This document shows positions 16,777 through 25,624 of a stretch of DNA of 64,000 bases, one piece after another. Source of the DNA: Ideonella sp. WA131b (GTDB lineage: Bacteria > Pseudomonadota > Gammaproteobacteria > Burkholderiales > Burkholderiaceae_C). Where the stretch lies: NCBI GenBank assembly GCA_023657425.1, contig JAGTJW010000001.1:310001-374000 (forward strand), read 5' to 3'. The notes below the pieces were generated by a model. It saw nothing but the letters and a program-made list of their open reading frames with translations, ran no database searches and was not told the origin of the DNA. Position 1 is the stretch's first letter, and every line of letters starts with the position of its first letter. The position numbers were made by a program, and so were the translations under genes.

Positions 16777-18789
16777 ATGGCGCTGATCGAACTGCACGGC
16801 GTGAGCCGGCGTTACGCGCTGGGCGAGATCGAGGTGCGCGCGCTCGACGGCATCACGCTGGCCATCGAGGCCGGCGAGTTCGTGGCCATCATGGGCCAGT
16901 CGGGTTCGGGCAAGAGCACGCTGATGAACGTGTTGGGTTGTCTGGACAACCCCACCGAGGGCCGCTTCCTCATCGACGGGCAAGACGCCGGCCAGCTGGG
17001 CCCCGACGAACTCGCCGCCCTTCGCCGCGAACGTTTCGGCTTCATCTTCCAGCGCTACCACCTGCTGCCCCACCTGGACGCGCGCGGCAATGCCGCCCTG
17101 CCGGCGGTGTATGCCGGCGTGGGCGCCGGCCCCCGCGCTGCACGCGCGCAGGCGCTGCTGGAGCGCCTGGGCCTGGGCGAGCGGCTGCACCACAAGCCCA
17201 ACGAGCTCTCGGGCGGCCAGCAGCAACGCGTGTCCATCGCGCGGGCGCTGATGAACGGCGGGCAGATCATCCTGGCCGACGAGCCCACCGGCGCGCTCGA
17301 TTCCGCCAGCGGCGCCGAGATGCTGCGGCTGCTGAAAGAGCTGAACGCGGCCGGCCACACCATCATCCTTGTCACGCACGATCCCACGGTGGCCGCGCAC
17401 GCGCAGCGCATCATCGAGCTGCGTGACGGCCATGTGGTCAAGGACGACGGCACGCCGGCCGGCCACCCTGCGCCCGGGCAGCGGCCCGCGTCGGCCACGC
17501 CGGCAGAGCCCGCCCCGCCACCCACGCCCGGCGGCTGGCTGCGCCGGCTGCAGGTGCAATGGCGCGAGGCCCTGGCCACGGCCTGGCTGTCGCTGCAGGG
17601 CAACCGGCTGCGCACCTTCCTGTCGATGCTGGGCATCAGCATCGGCATTGCCTCGGTGGTGAGCATCGTGGCGCTGACGAGCGCGGCACGCACCACCTTC
17701 GAAGGCGAGTTCCAGGGCGTGATGAGCGGCAAGATCTGGGTCTGGGTCGGCAACAACAGCCTGCCGCCCGGCGCCCAACCGCCCGCGTTCCGGCTGAGCG
17801 AGCTGGACGCGCTGCGCAGCCTGCCCGGCGTGGCCAGCGTCCAGGGCGAAAGGCAGCTCAACGCGCAACTGCGCCAGGGCGCGCGCGACAGCCGCCTGCA
17901 GGTGCGCGGCGCCGACAGCGACACGCTCATCGAACGCAAGCTGAAGGTGGACAACGGCCGCTTCTTCAGCCCCTACGAGCTGAGTGTGGGCGCGCAGGTG
18001 GTGGTGCTGGACGAACAGTCGCGCCAGGCGCTGTTCAAGGCCAGCGAGTCACCGATCGGCAAGACCGTGCTCATCAGCAGCAGCGGGCTGGAGGGCAGCG
18101 GTGACAGCGCCATGCCGCCTGCGCCGCTGCCCTTCACCGTGATCGGCACCGTGAAGGCCGACTCGCAGCTGGGCTTCGACTTCGGCAACGGCAGGGCCTA
18201 TGTGCCCGAGCGCACCTTCATCCAGCGCCTGGATGCCCGACCCTCGGTAGACGCTTTCAGCGTGCAGATGGACTTCACGCAGCCGCCCGACGAGGTGCTG
18301 CGCCACATCAAGCACCGCCTGGTGGCGCTGCGCGGCGCCGAGAACTTCTCCAGCTGGAGCGGCGACAGCGAGTTCCGCAAGATGCAGAACTTCAGCGCCG
18401 GTTTCGCCGCGCTGTTTGCCGGCGTGGGCGCCATTGCGCTGCTGGTGGGCGGCGTGGGGGTGATGAACATCATGCTGGTGTCGGTGAGCGAGCGCACGCG
18501 CGAGATCGGCATCCGCATGGCGGTGGGGGCACGCCAGGGCGATGTGCGGCTGCAGTTCCTGATCGAAGCGGTGGTGCTGTGCTGCCTGGGCGGGCTGGTG
18601 GGCGTGGCCTTCAGCTGGCTGGGCGCACAGGCCTTGAACGCGGCTCAAGACAAGCTGTTCGTCAGCGTGAGCTGGGCCGCGCTGGGCGTGGCCTTTGCCG
18701 TCAGCAGCGCGGTGGGCCTGGTCTTCGGCACCGTGCCGGCGCGCCGCGCCGCCGCGCTGAGCCCGGTGGATGCGCTGGCGCGCGAATGA
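16777..18789 (+). CDS. macB: MacB-like ABC exporter (ATPase-permease)
   Basis: A 670-aa type VII ABC transporter. The ATPase domain is N-terminal: Walker A GQSGSGKST near residue 42, signature LSGGQQQ, Walker B IILADEPTGALDS. A linker is followed by four membrane helices, the first near RTFLSMLGISIGIASVVSIV and the last three at the C-terminus, with a large periplasmic domain between. It should drive export of a macrolide, peptide, siderophore or lipid-like substrate from the periplasm through MacA and the outer-membrane partner encoded next. The substrate cannot be predicted. Its stop precedes or overlaps the next start. Confidence 0.92.
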   Translation: MALIELHGVSRRYALGEIEVRALDGITLAIEAGEFVAIMGQSGSGKSTLMNVLGCLDNPTEGRFLIDGQDAGQLGPDELAALRRERFGFIFQRYHLLPHLDARGNAALPAVYAGVGAGPRAARAQALLERLGLGERLHHKPNELSGGQQQRVSIARALMNGGQIILADEPTGALDSASGAEMLRLLKELNAAGHTIILVTHDPTVAAHAQRIIELRDGHVVKDDGTPAGHPAPGQRPASATPAEPAPPPTPGGWLRRLQVQWREALATAWLSLQGNRLRTFLSMLGISIGIASVVSIVALTSAARTTFEGEFQGVMSGKIWVWVGNNSLPPGAQPPAFRLSELDALRSLPGVASVQGERQLNAQLRQGARDSRLQVRGADSDTLIERKLKVDNGRFFSPYELSVGAQVVVLDEQSRQALFKASESPIGKTVLISSSGLEGSGDSAMPPAPLPFTVIGTVKADSQLGFDFGNGRAYVPERTFIQRLDARPSVDAFSVQMDFTQPPDEVLRHIKHRLVALRGAENFSSWSGDSEFRKMQNFSAGFAALFAGVGAIALLVGGVGVMNIMLVSVSERTREIGIRMAVGARQGDVRLQFLIEAVVLCCLGGLVGVAFSWLGAQALNAAQDKLFVSVSWAALGVAFAVSSAVGLVFGTVPARRAAALSPVDALARE

Positions 18790-18803
18790 GCACAGGAGAG
18801 CTG

Positions 18804-20234
18804 GTGAGCACCTCCCCACACCCCCACACCGCGCCCCGGCGGGCACGCATGGCCGGCCTGTTCGGCGCCCTGGCCGCCATCGTGGCCGCCGGCCTGAGCG
18901 GCTGCGCCCTCACCGGGCCGGCCCCGATGGCCGCCCCGACCGCCGCGCCCCTGCCTGCCCGCTGGCAGGCCGAGCCGGCGGCCCCAGACCACGCAGCCCT
19001 GCCCGCCGCTCTGGGCGACGAGGCCCTGCGGGCCGACCCCGAGTTGCAGGCCCTGCTGGAGCGTGCCGAAGCCGCCAACCGCGATCTCGTGCAGGCGGCG
19101 CTGCGCATCGAACAGGCGCGCACGCAGGCGGGGCTGAGCGAACTGCGCCTCACCCCCAGCGCGGGGTTGAACCGGGGCGCCAACCGCGCGCTGGATCCAC
19201 CCGGCCCCCTGCCTGCCACCACCACCCGCAGCGTCGGCGCCAGCCTGGGCGTGGGCTACGAGCTCGACCTCTGGGGCCGACTGGCCGCCCTGCGCGGTGC
19301 CGATGCCGCGCAGCTGCGCGCCGCCGAAACCGACCAGCGCGCCGCGCGCCTGCTGCTGCGCCAGCGTGTGGCCGAAAGCTACTGGCAGCTGGCCGCCGCG
19401 CGCGAACAGGGCGCGCTGGCGCAGCAGCAGCTGCAGATCAACCGCGAGCTGCTGGCGGCCACCCGGCTGCGCGTGCAAGAGGGCAAGCTGCTGCCCATCG
19501 AGATCGACCGCGCTGCGGCCACGCTGCAGCAGGCCGAAGTGCGCCTGGCCGACCTGCAGGCCGATGGAGCGCAGCAGCGCCTGCAGCTGGCGCTGCTGCT
19601 GGACGAGCCACCCCCCGGGCCGCCGCTGCTGCGGCCGCGGCTGCCCGGCGCCGTGCCCGCCCCGTGGCGCATCGGCGCCAACCCGGCCACGGTGCTGGAA
19701 CGCCGCCCCGATGTGCAGCGGGCCCGCGCGCAGGTCGACGCCGCGCTGGCCCGCAGCCAGGCCGCCGAAGCGCAGCGCTACCCGGCCCTGAGCTTCAGCG
19801 CCAGCCTGGGCACCGGCGGCAGCGCCGTGCGTGACTGGTTCAGCAACCCCGTGGCGGCGCTGGCCGGCAACCTGGTGGTGCCGCTCATCGACTGGCGCCG
19901 GCTCGACCTGCAGCGCGACGCCGCGCGCACCGAGCTGGAGCTGGCCGCGCTGAGCCTGCGCGAGACGGTGGCGCGGGCGCTGGTGGAAATCGAAGCCGCG
20001 CTCATCGACGGCCAGCGCCTGCAGCAGCAGCTGGACGCCAACGGCACACGGCTGCGCGAGGCACAGGCGGCCGAACGCGTGGCTGCGCTGCGGCTGGAAG
20101 TGGGTGCCATCGCGCGCGCCGATTTCCTGCAGGCCCAGAACGCGCGGCTGGAAGCCGAACAAGGCCGGCTGCAGCTGCAGCTTCGCGCCTGGCTGAACCG
20201 CGCGCAGCTGGCCCGCGCGCTGGCCCTGGGTTGA
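18804..20234 (+). CDS. NodT/TolC-type outer-membrane efflux lipoprotein
   Basis: A 476-aa outer-membrane factor completing the MacAB pump. The signal is GLFGALAAIVAAGLSGC, with a lipobox LSGC. Two OEP repeats follow: the first has LVQAALRIEQARTQAGLSELRL and GYELDLWGRL, the second has RRPDVQRARAQVDAALARSQAAEAQRYPAL. GTG 18804 is chosen because AGGAG lies 5 nt upstream; an ATG at 18786 overlapping the macB stop (ATGA) is the alternative and adds six residues. Third gene of the operon. Confidence 0.87.
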   Translation: MSTSPHPHTAPRRARMAGLFGALAAIVAAGLSGCALTGPAPMAAPTAAPLPARWQAEPAAPDHAALPAALGDEALRADPELQALLERAEAANRDLVQAALRIEQARTQAGLSELRLTPSAGLNRGANRALDPPGPLPATTTRSVGASLGVGYELDLWGRLAALRGADAAQLRAAETDQRAARLLLRQRVAESYWQLAAAREQGALAQQQLQINRELLAATRLRVQEGKLLPIEIDRAAATLQQAEVRLADLQADGAQQRLQLALLLDEPPPGPPLLRPRLPGAVPAPWRIGANPATVLERRPDVQRARAQVDAALARSQAAEAQRYPALSFSASLGTGGSAVRDWFSNPVAALAGNLVVPLIDWRRLDLQRDAARTELELAALSLRETVARALVEIEAALIDGQRLQQQLDANGTRLREAQAAERVAALRLEVGAIARADFLQAQNARLEAEQGRLQLQLRAWLNRAQLARALALG

Positions 20235-20384
20235 GCACGAAACCGGGCCCGGCCCTGCTGCCGCCCACGCGCCTGGCCGGCTCCCGCCCTTTGCGGGCGT
20301 TCGCAAGCGCCGGCCATCCGGCCATCCGGCGATCGGCCTGCCGTGTCGCGTCGCTGACCCGTCTTTCTCAGTTTGCCCCTGACA

Positions 20385-20790
20385 CCACTGCCAAGTTCTT
20401 GATTGGACTCGCGGCCATCGGTGGTGGGCAGTTGCACGCCGACCATCTGCATGGTCTTGAACTTGGCCAGCACCTCGCGGGGTGTGGTGCCACCGGCCAG
20501 CGCCCGCAGCTTGGCCTTCGGGGTGACCTGCAGGCAGCATGCCAGGAAGGCCACGAAGATGTGGGCCTCGATGCGCGGCTCGGTCTTGTGGAAGGTCGGC
20601 CGGATGGCCCAGTCGTGCTTGATCTCCTTGAAGGCCTGCTCGACCTCGGTGAGCTGGATGTAGAACGTCCACAGCGCATCGGGCGCATGCGCCGTGAGCT
20701 TGGTTCGCAGCAGGTAGCGGCCTTCTGGTCTGCGCACCTGGCGCAGTTTCTGGAGATCCAGGCTGAATGGCGTTTTCTCGCTGGGGAATG
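20385..20790 (-). pseudogene. C-terminal remnant of an IS4-superfamily transposase
   Basis: On the minus strand the frame reads FSLDLQKLRQVRRPEGRYLL, then DALWTFYIQLTEVEQAFKEIKHDW, HIFVAFLACCLQVT and LPTTDGRE. This is the last part of an IS1634/IS4-type transposase, including the YxxLxEVExxFKxxK region with the catalytic Glu. There is no N-terminal half and no start, and after LPTTDGRE the sequence becomes unrelated. It is a different lineage from the complete element at 10.7 kb. It lies between the efflux operon and the convergent histidine kinase gene. The remaining parts of 20235-20869 show nothing else. Confidence 0.75.
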
Positions 20791-20869
20791 CAGACGGACT
20801 TTGTTGTTGAGGCCGCGGGCCCGCAGCGCGCCTTGAGCGCCGGGCCGTGGCGCCGCACTTGGGCCGCGC

Positions 20870-22273
20870 TCAGGCCGCAGGCAACCGCAGCACGGCGCGC
20901 AGGCCGCCGCCCGGCGCGGGCTCCAGCGCGAGCCCGCCGCCGTACAGGCCGGCGAGCTCTTGAACGATGGCCAGCCCCAGGCCACTGCCGGGCACGGATT
21001 CGTCCAGCCGCGTGCCGCGTGCCAGCGCCGCCTCGCGCCGCTCGGGGGCGATGCCGGGGCCGTCGTCGTCCACCACCAGGCGCAGCCAGTGCCCCTCGGC
21101 CGTGGCACCGAGCCGCACGGTCTGCCGGGCCCACTTGCAGGCGTTGTCGACGAGGTTGCCGAGCATCTCCTGCAGGTCCTGCAGCTCGCCGCCGAAGTGC
21201 AGGCCCGGGGCGATGCCGTCGGCGCGCAGATCGAGCCCACGCCCGGCGTGCACGCGCTGCATCGCGCGCAGCAGGCCCTCGGCGGCCTCGCTCACCGAGG
21301 CGCGCACGCCTGGCCGGCCCTGCGTGCCGGCGGCGCGGGCCCGCTTGAGGTGCCAGTCCACCTGGCGTTGCGCCACCGCCACCTGCTCGCCCACCAGCGC
21401 GGCCAGCGCGGCCAGCGCGGCGGCGTCGGCACCCGGGCGGCGGGCCACCGCGGCGGCCTGGGCCAGCGCGGACAGCGGCGTCTTGATGGCATGGGCCAGA
21501 TTGCCGGCCTGCGTGCGCGCACGCACCACGAGATCGTCGTTGCGGTCGAGCACGCGGTTGAAACCGTCCACCAGCGGCTGCACCTCGGCCGGCACGGCGC
21601 CGTCCAGGCGCGCGCTGCGGCCCTCGTGCAGCGCCAACAGCCCGCGCTGCAGCGCGCGCAGCGGGGCCAGGCCGACGGCCACCTGGGCCCAGGCTGCCAG
21701 CGCCAGCAGCACGCCCAGCGCGCCCAGCGACAGCATCAGCTGGCCGTCGAAGCGTTGCCGTGCGGCCTGCGTCTGGGCCCGATCGGCGGCCACGATCAGC
21801 CGCCAGGGTGACGACGGTGCCGCAGCGTCCAGCGCCACCGTGCGCTCCAGCGCGAGCAGCCGCGCGCCGTCGGGTCCAGGCAGCGTGTGGCGGTGCAGCT
21901 CGCCGTCGGCCAGCGCGTCGTCGGGCAGCGCCAACACGGCGTCCCACAGCGAGCGCGAGCGCAGCACGCCGCGCTGCACCACGCGGCCCTCGCTGCGGTC
22001 CACCCGGTCGACCTGCCAGTACAGGCCCGAATAGGGCTGCATCCAGCGCGGGTCGCTGAGCCTGGGGGCGTCGATCTGCGGCCGGCCCTGCGGGTCCACG
22101 GCCAGCTGCGCGGTGAGCTGGTCGAGCTGCGCCGTGAGCCCCTGGGCGAACTGCCGCGTCACCTGCTCGTCGAACAGCCGCGACAGCATCACGCCCGCCA
22201 GCCCCAGCGCCAAGGCCAGCGCCGCCACAGTGGCCAGCATCAGCCGCAGGTGCAGCGAACGGCGCCAGCGCAT
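20870..22273 (-). CDS. Sensor histidine kinase (PhoQ/QseC-like, OmpR-type pair)
   Basis: A 467-aa inner-membrane kinase. The N-terminal helix LMLATVAALALALGLAGVML and a second helix near residues 180-200 (LSLGALGVLLALAAWAQVAVG) flank a periplasmic sensor of about 145 residues. A HAMP-like linker leads to phospho-acceptor His261 in LAHAIKTPLSAL. The N box is NLVDNACKWA, G1 is DDDGPGI and G2 GSGLGLAI. It is the last gene of a PepSY - regulator - kinase operon and is 5 nt from the regulator stop. The neighbouring cytochrome operon and the PepSY gene are likely targets; the stimulus is unknown. Confidence 0.9.
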   Translation of the reverse strand: MRWRRSLHLRLMLATVAALALALGLAGVMLSRLFDEQVTRQFAQGLTAQLDQLTAQLAVDPQGRPQIDAPRLSDPRWMQPYSGLYWQVDRVDRSEGRVVQRGVLRSRSLWDAVLALPDDALADGELHRHTLPGPDGARLLALERTVALDAAAPSSPWRLIVAADRAQTQAARQRFDGQLMLSLGALGVLLALAAWAQVAVGLAPLRALQRGLLALHEGRSARLDGAVPAEVQPLVDGFNRVLDRNDDLVVRARTQAGNLAHAIKTPLSALAQAAAVARRPGADAAALAALAALVGEQVAVAQRQVDWHLKRARAAGTQGRPGVRASVSEAAEGLLRAMQRVHAGRGLDLRADGIAPGLHFGGELQDLQEMLGNLVDNACKWARQTVRLGATAEGHWLRLVVDDDGPGIAPERREAALARGTRLDESVPGSGLGLAIVQELAGLYGGGLALEPAPGGGLRAVLRLPAA

Positions 22274-22278
22274 GCCGT

Positions 22279-22950
22279 TCAAGGCGCCGCCGCCGGCGCG
22301 CCGAGCCGGTAGCCCAGACCGCGCACCGTCTCGATGCTGTCGGGCGGCAGCTTGCGCCGCAAGCGCCCGACGAAGACCTCGATGGTGTTGCTGTCGCGGT
22401 CGAAGTCCTGGGCGTACAGGTGCTCGGTGAGCTCGCTGCGCGACACCACCGAGCCGGGCCGGTGCATCAGGTAGGCGAGCAGGCGGAACTCGTGCGCCGT
22501 CAGCACCACGGGCTGGCCGTTCACGCTGACGCGGCCGCTGCGCGTGTCCAGCTGCAGCGCGCCGTGCTGCAGCAGCGGCGAGGCCAGGCCCTGGGCGCGG
22601 CGGATGAGCGCGCGCACCCGGGCCAGCAGTTCTTCGTGGTGGAAGGGCTTGGTCAGGTAGTCGTCGGCGCCGGCATCGATGCCGTTGACCTTCTCGTGCC
22701 AGCCGTCGCGCGCCGTGAGGATGAGCACCGGCATCGTGCGCCCGGCCTCGCGCCAGCGCCGCAGCACACTCAGACCGTCGATCTGCGGCAGGCCGAGGTC
22801 CAGCACCACGGCATCGAAAGGCTCGTGCAGGCCCAGGTGCAGCGCGTCGCGGCCGTTGTCGGCCACGTCCACCGCATAGCCAGCCTCGGCCAGGCCCTCG
22901 CGCAGCGGCTCGCGCAGCGCGGGTTCGTCTTCCACCAGCAGCAGCCTCAT
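22279..22950 (-). CDS. OmpR-family response regulator
   Basis: A 223-aa regulator. The receiver domain has acidic residues 8-9 (VEDE), phospho-acceptor Asp51 (VVLDLGLP) and the conserved Lys in YLTKPF. The DNA-binding winged helix ends NTIEVFVGRLRRKLPPDSIETVRGLGYRL. It belongs to the PmrA/QseB/TctD-like branch, which binds direct repeats on an 11-bp period. Such repeats occur in the intergenic region just upstream of its operon (23345-23394), so autoregulation is likely. The start overlaps the PepSY stop by 4 nt (ATGA). Confidence 0.92.
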   Translation of the reverse strand: MRLLLVEDEPALREPLREGLAEAGYAVDVADNGRDALHLGLHEPFDAVVLDLGLPQIDGLSVLRRWREAGRTMPVLILTARDGWHEKVNGIDAGADDYLTKPFHHEELLARVRALIRRAQGLASPLLQHGALQLDTRSGRVSVNGQPVVLTAHEFRLLAYLMHRPGSVVSRSELTEHLYAQDFDRDSNTIEVFVGRLRRKLPPDSIETVRGLGYRLGAPAAAP

Positions 22951-23321
22951 GGCGACGCCGGGGGCGGCTCGGGCGGGGCGCCGGTCTCCCGCCCGCGTGC
23001 CTTGAGCACGGCACCCGTGGCCGCGTCGAGCTCCAGCTTCAGCAGCCGGCCGCCGGGCTGCAGGAGCTTCAGCTCGTAGACCCAGCGGCCGTCATCGTGT
23101 TCAAGCTCGACCTCCAGCACACGGCCCGGGTGGCTGCGCTGCAGGCGCTGCAAGAGCGTGGCCAGCGGCAGCACCTGGCCCGACTGCACGGCCGCGCGGG
23201 CGCGCTCGTGGTCGAGCCGATCGTCGCCAGCGTGGGCCGGCACGGCTGCCAACAGCAGCCCGGCGGCCACGACGACGCCACGCCGCAGCGGCCCAAGGGA
23301 GTGGAAGACGCGCAAGTGCAC
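22947..23321 (-). CDS. Exported PepSY-domain protein
   Basis: About 124 aa. GVVVAAGLLLAAVPAHAGDD is a Sec signal cleaved after AHA. The mature part has one PepSY domain (GQVLPLATLLQRLQRSHPGRVLEVELEHDDGRWVYELKLL, DAATGAVLKARG). PepSY proteins next to two-component genes are thought to influence the periplasmic sensor. The start is uncertain: GTG 23321 or 23324, with no strong ribosome-binding site; the longer frame would run through the predicted regulatory repeats. First gene of the PepSY - regulator - kinase operon. Confidence 0.75.
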   Translation of the reverse strand: MHLRVFHSLGPLRRGVVVAAGLLLAAVPAHAGDDRLDHERARAAVQSGQVLPLATLLQRLQRSHPGRVLEVELEHDDGRWVYELKLLQPGGRLLKLELDAATGAVLKARGRETGAPPEPPPASP

Positions 23322-23344
23322 CACCCGATTGTCGACACCGGAAT

Positions 23345-23394
23345 CTGAACGCGCCCTGAACGCCGCCTTCACCGCCGGTTCAGGCCGGGTTCGA
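23345..23394. promoter_or_regulatory. Two back-to-back pairs of 11-bp-period hexamers (predicted OmpR-family regulator sites)
   Basis: CTGAAC at 23345-23350 and 23356-23361 form a pair with an 11-bp period that reads GTTCAG-N5-GTTCAG toward the PepSY operon. GTTCAG at 23378-23383 and GTTCGA at 23389-23394 form a second pair reading toward the cytochrome operon. Direct hexamers separated by 5 bp are the known architecture of PmrA/QseB-type boxes. The same arrangement recurs at 27621-27670. Confidence 0.6.
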
Positions 23395-23430
23395 AGAATG
23401 AGCCTCATCGATACCGCCCGAGACCCCACC

Positions 23431-23829
23431 ATGCGCACCCACCCCCAGCCCGTCTTGATCCTGGCCCTGCTGTGGGCGAGCCTGCCGGCCTGGGCCGGCG
23501 ACACCACGCCCGCCCAGCAGCTGGAGCGCTTCAGTGCCGCAGCCGGCGCGCCGGGCCAGCCCGAACCCGGCCGCGTGTTCTTCGGCAGCCGGCACGGCGG
23601 CGAGTGGTCCTGCGCCTCGTGCCATCACGCACCGCCCACGCGGCCGGGTCAGCACGCGGGCACCGGCAAGACCTTGGAGCCGCTGGCGCCGTCCTTCAAC
23701 CCGCGCGCCTTCACCGACAGCGCCAAGGTCGACAAGTGGTTGCGCCGCAACTGCAAGGACGTGCTGCAGCGCGAATGCAGCGCCCGCGAGAAGGCCGACG
23801 TGATGGCTTACCTGACGAGCCTGCAATGA
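23431..23829 (+). CDS. DUF1924-family c-type cytochrome
   Basis: A 132-aa exported mono-haem protein. MRTHPQPVLILALLWASLPAWAGD is a signal peptide cleaved after AWA. One haem-binding CxxCH (WSCASCHHAPP) is near residue 65, and the C-terminal YLTSLQ is typical of DUF1924. ATG 23431 gives the correct signal peptide; an ATG at 23398 in the same frame is less likely. It heads a three-gene operon with a dihaem cytochrome and a cytochrome b, probably an electron path from membrane quinol to periplasmic acceptors. It is probably under the divergent two-component system. Confidence 0.85.
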   Translation: MRTHPQPVLILALLWASLPAWAGDTTPAQQLERFSAAAGAPGQPEPGRVFFGSRHGGEWSCASCHHAPPTRPGQHAGTGKTLEPLAPSFNPRAFTDSAKVDKWLRRNCKDVLQRECSAREKADVMAYLTSLQ

Positions 23830-24353
23830 GCACGCAAGCGAGCAAGTCCACCATGAACATCCCCCTCGTCGCCGCCACGCTGAGCCTGCTGGCCCTGGCC
23901 GCGCCCCGCGCCCTGGCCGACAGCCCGCTGATGCCACTGCGCGTGCCAGCGGCCTACTCGCAGGAGTGCGGCGCCTGCCACACGGCCTACCCGCCCGCGC
24001 TGCTGCCGGCGCGCTCGTGGCAGCGGCTGATGAGCGGGCTCGGGCAGCACTACGGCAGCGACGCCACGCTCGACCCCAAGACCCTGGCCGATCTCTGCGG
24101 CTGGCTGCAGCAGCACGCCGGCACCGCAAGGCGCGTGGCCGAAGAGCCGCCGCAAGACCGCATCACGCGCTCGGCCTGGTTCGAGCGCCAGCACCGCAAG
24201 GTCGACCCCGCGGTCTGGAAACTCCCCAGCGTCAAGAGCGCCGCGCAGTGCGCGGCCTGCCACGGCGGTGCCGGGCAGGGCCGCTTTGGCGACGACGAAC
24301 TGATCACCCCCGCCGGCCTGAGCCAGCGCCAACGCCGCGCCTGGGCCGACTGA
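23826..24353 (+). CDS. Dihaem cytochrome c (DHC family)
   Basis: A 175-aa exported protein with two CxxCH sites, ECGACHTAYPP and CAACHGGAGQG. A signal peptide (LVAATLSLLALAAPRALAD) precedes them. The AYPP after the first site and GDDELITPAG near the end fit the small dihaem cytochrome family found beside cytochrome b561 genes. ATG 23826 overlaps the DUF1924 stop (ATGA); ATG 23853 (MNIPLVAAT) would also give a good signal peptide. Confidence 0.87.
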   Translation: MSTQASKSTMNIPLVAATLSLLALAAPRALADSPLMPLRVPAAYSQECGACHTAYPPALLPARSWQRLMSGLGQHYGSDATLDPKTLADLCGWLQQHAGTARRVAEEPPQDRITRSAWFERQHRKVDPAVWKLPSVKSAAQCAACHGGAGQGRFGDDELITPAGLSQRQRRAWAD

Positions 24354-24374
24354 CCGCCTGTGAAGGACACCCCC

Positions 24375-25172
24375 ATGAGCACAACCACCGTTCCCGCCAG
24401 CCCCGACCGCCCCGCGGGCACGCCGCCCGGCGCGCGCGCAGCACACACCGGCAGCCGCCGCATCGTCGACGCGCCCACGCGCCTGGCCCACGCGCTGATC
24501 GCGCTCAGCTTCCTCGGCGCCTACCTCAGCGCCGAAGGCGAGCGCTGGCGGGCGCTGCACGTCACGCTGGGTTATGTGCTCGCGGGCGCGCTGGCCTTTC
24601 GTCTGGTCTACGGGCTCGTGGGCCCGCGACAGGCCCGCGTGGCGATGTGGTTCCGCAAGCTGGCGGCCGCGCCGTCCTGGCTGCGCGGCACGGCCCGGGC
24701 GCTGCGCGGGGCGCAGCCCGATGCCGTGGCCTGGCACCAAGGCCAGAACCTGCTGATGGCCGCCATGATCGCGGCACTGCCGCTGCTGTTGCTGCCGCTG
24801 CTGCTGAGCGGCCTGGCACCCCATCTCGACTGGGTGACGGGCGGCCTGGCCGATGCGCTGTCGGAGCTGCACGAGGCGCTCGGCGAGGGCCTGCTCGTGC
24901 TGGCGGGGGCCCACGTCGGCCTGATCGCGGTCTTGAGCCTGCTGCGGCGCCAGAACCAGGCCCGGCCCATGCTTGACGGCCGCGTGCCCGGAAACGGCCC
25001 GGACCTCGCGAAGCGCAACCACGGCTGGCTCGCCGCGCTGCTGCTGGCCGCCGCGCTCGGCTTCATGGCCTGGCAGTGGCAGACGACACCCGGCGGTCTG
25101 CTGCCCTCAGGTGGGGCGGCTGGAGCCTCCAGCTTCAGCGGGCAGCGCGGGCTCGGCGCCGACGACGACTGA
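24375..25172 (+). CDS. Cytochrome b561-type membrane protein
   Basis: A 265-aa protein with four to five membrane helices of the prokaryotic b561 / Ni-Fe hydrogenase b-type cytochrome fold: RLAHALIALSFLGAYLS, HVTLGYVLAGALAFRLVYGLVGP, a central long helix, and EGLLVLAGAHVGLIAVLSLL. Axial His candidates are in LAHAL, ALHVTLG and the later HEALGEG and GAHVG. ATG 24375 is preferred over GTG 24360 because AAGGA lies upstream at proper distance. It likely reduces the two small cytochromes encoded before it. A convergent gene begins 62 bp further on. Confidence 0.85.
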   Translation: MSTTTVPASPDRPAGTPPGARAAHTGSRRIVDAPTRLAHALIALSFLGAYLSAEGERWRALHVTLGYVLAGALAFRLVYGLVGPRQARVAMWFRKLAAAPSWLRGTARALRGAQPDAVAWHQGQNLLMAAMIAALPLLLLPLLLSGLAPHLDWVTGGLADALSELHEALGEGLLVLAGAHVGLIAVLSLLRRQNQARPMLDGRVPGNGPDLAKRNHGWLAALLLAAALGFMAWQWQTTPGGLLPSGGAAGASSFSGQRGLGADDD

Positions 25173-25234
25173 ACAGGCGCTGCCAGGGCCCTGGGCCGCC
25201 CCGGCGCGGGCGCGGTTCATGTCGACACAGGCTC

Positions 25235-25624
25235 TCAGGCCACCAGCCGCCCGACGATCACCGTGGCCCACGCCGCCGCCGCCAGCAGCAGCGCCCCCAT
25301 CACCGCGGCGCTGCCCAGGTCCTTGGCGCGGCCCAGGCGCTCGCGCTCGCCCAGCGAGATCTCGTCGGCCAGCGCCTCGAGCGCCGAGTTCAGCAACTCG
25401 ACGATCCACACCAGAACCACGCTGGCCGCCAGCAACAGCGCCTCTTGCGCGCTGCGGCCCACCCAGGGCGCGGCCAGCAGCAGCGGCAGCCCGAGCAGCA
25501 GCTCCTGCCGGAACGCCGCCTCGTGGCGCACGGCGGCCCGCAGGCCGCGCCACGAGTAGCCCGCGGCCCGGGTGATGCGGCCCAGGCCGCCACGGCTCTT
25601 GAACGGGCTGTGTTCGGCGCTCAC
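25235..25624 (-). CDS. dgkA: Diacylglycerol kinase (prokaryotic DgkA)
   Basis: A 129-aa inner-membrane kinase that recycles diacylglycerol to phosphatidic acid. Three membrane helices are visible, and the active-site block is IVELLNSALEALADEISLGERERLGRAKDLGSAAV split across helix 2, with the catalytic Glu in NSALEALAD. The gene overlaps the histidine kinase by 4 nt (ATGA) and is the last gene of the regulator - kinase - dgkA operon. This fits lipid A phosphoethanolamine transfer, which releases diacylglycerol from phosphatidylethanolamine. Confidence 0.92.
   Translation of the reverse strand: MSAEHSPFKSRGGLGRITRAAGYSWRGLRAAVRHEAAFRQELLLGLPLLLAAPWVGRSAQEALLLAASVVLVWIVELLNSALEALADEISLGERERLGRAKDLGSAAVMGALLLAAAAWATVIVGRLVA

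Noticed and set aside
18645-21947. A 1,100-codon minus-strand open frame
   Set aside because: It crosses the outer-membrane factor gene, the transposase relic and the kinase in the wrong frame. It is open only because of high GC.
20870-23014. Single 714-codon reading of regulator plus kinase as a fusion
   Set aside because: The upstream part is out of frame with the true regulator gene (22279-22950). The kinase starts at 22273 by its signal helix.
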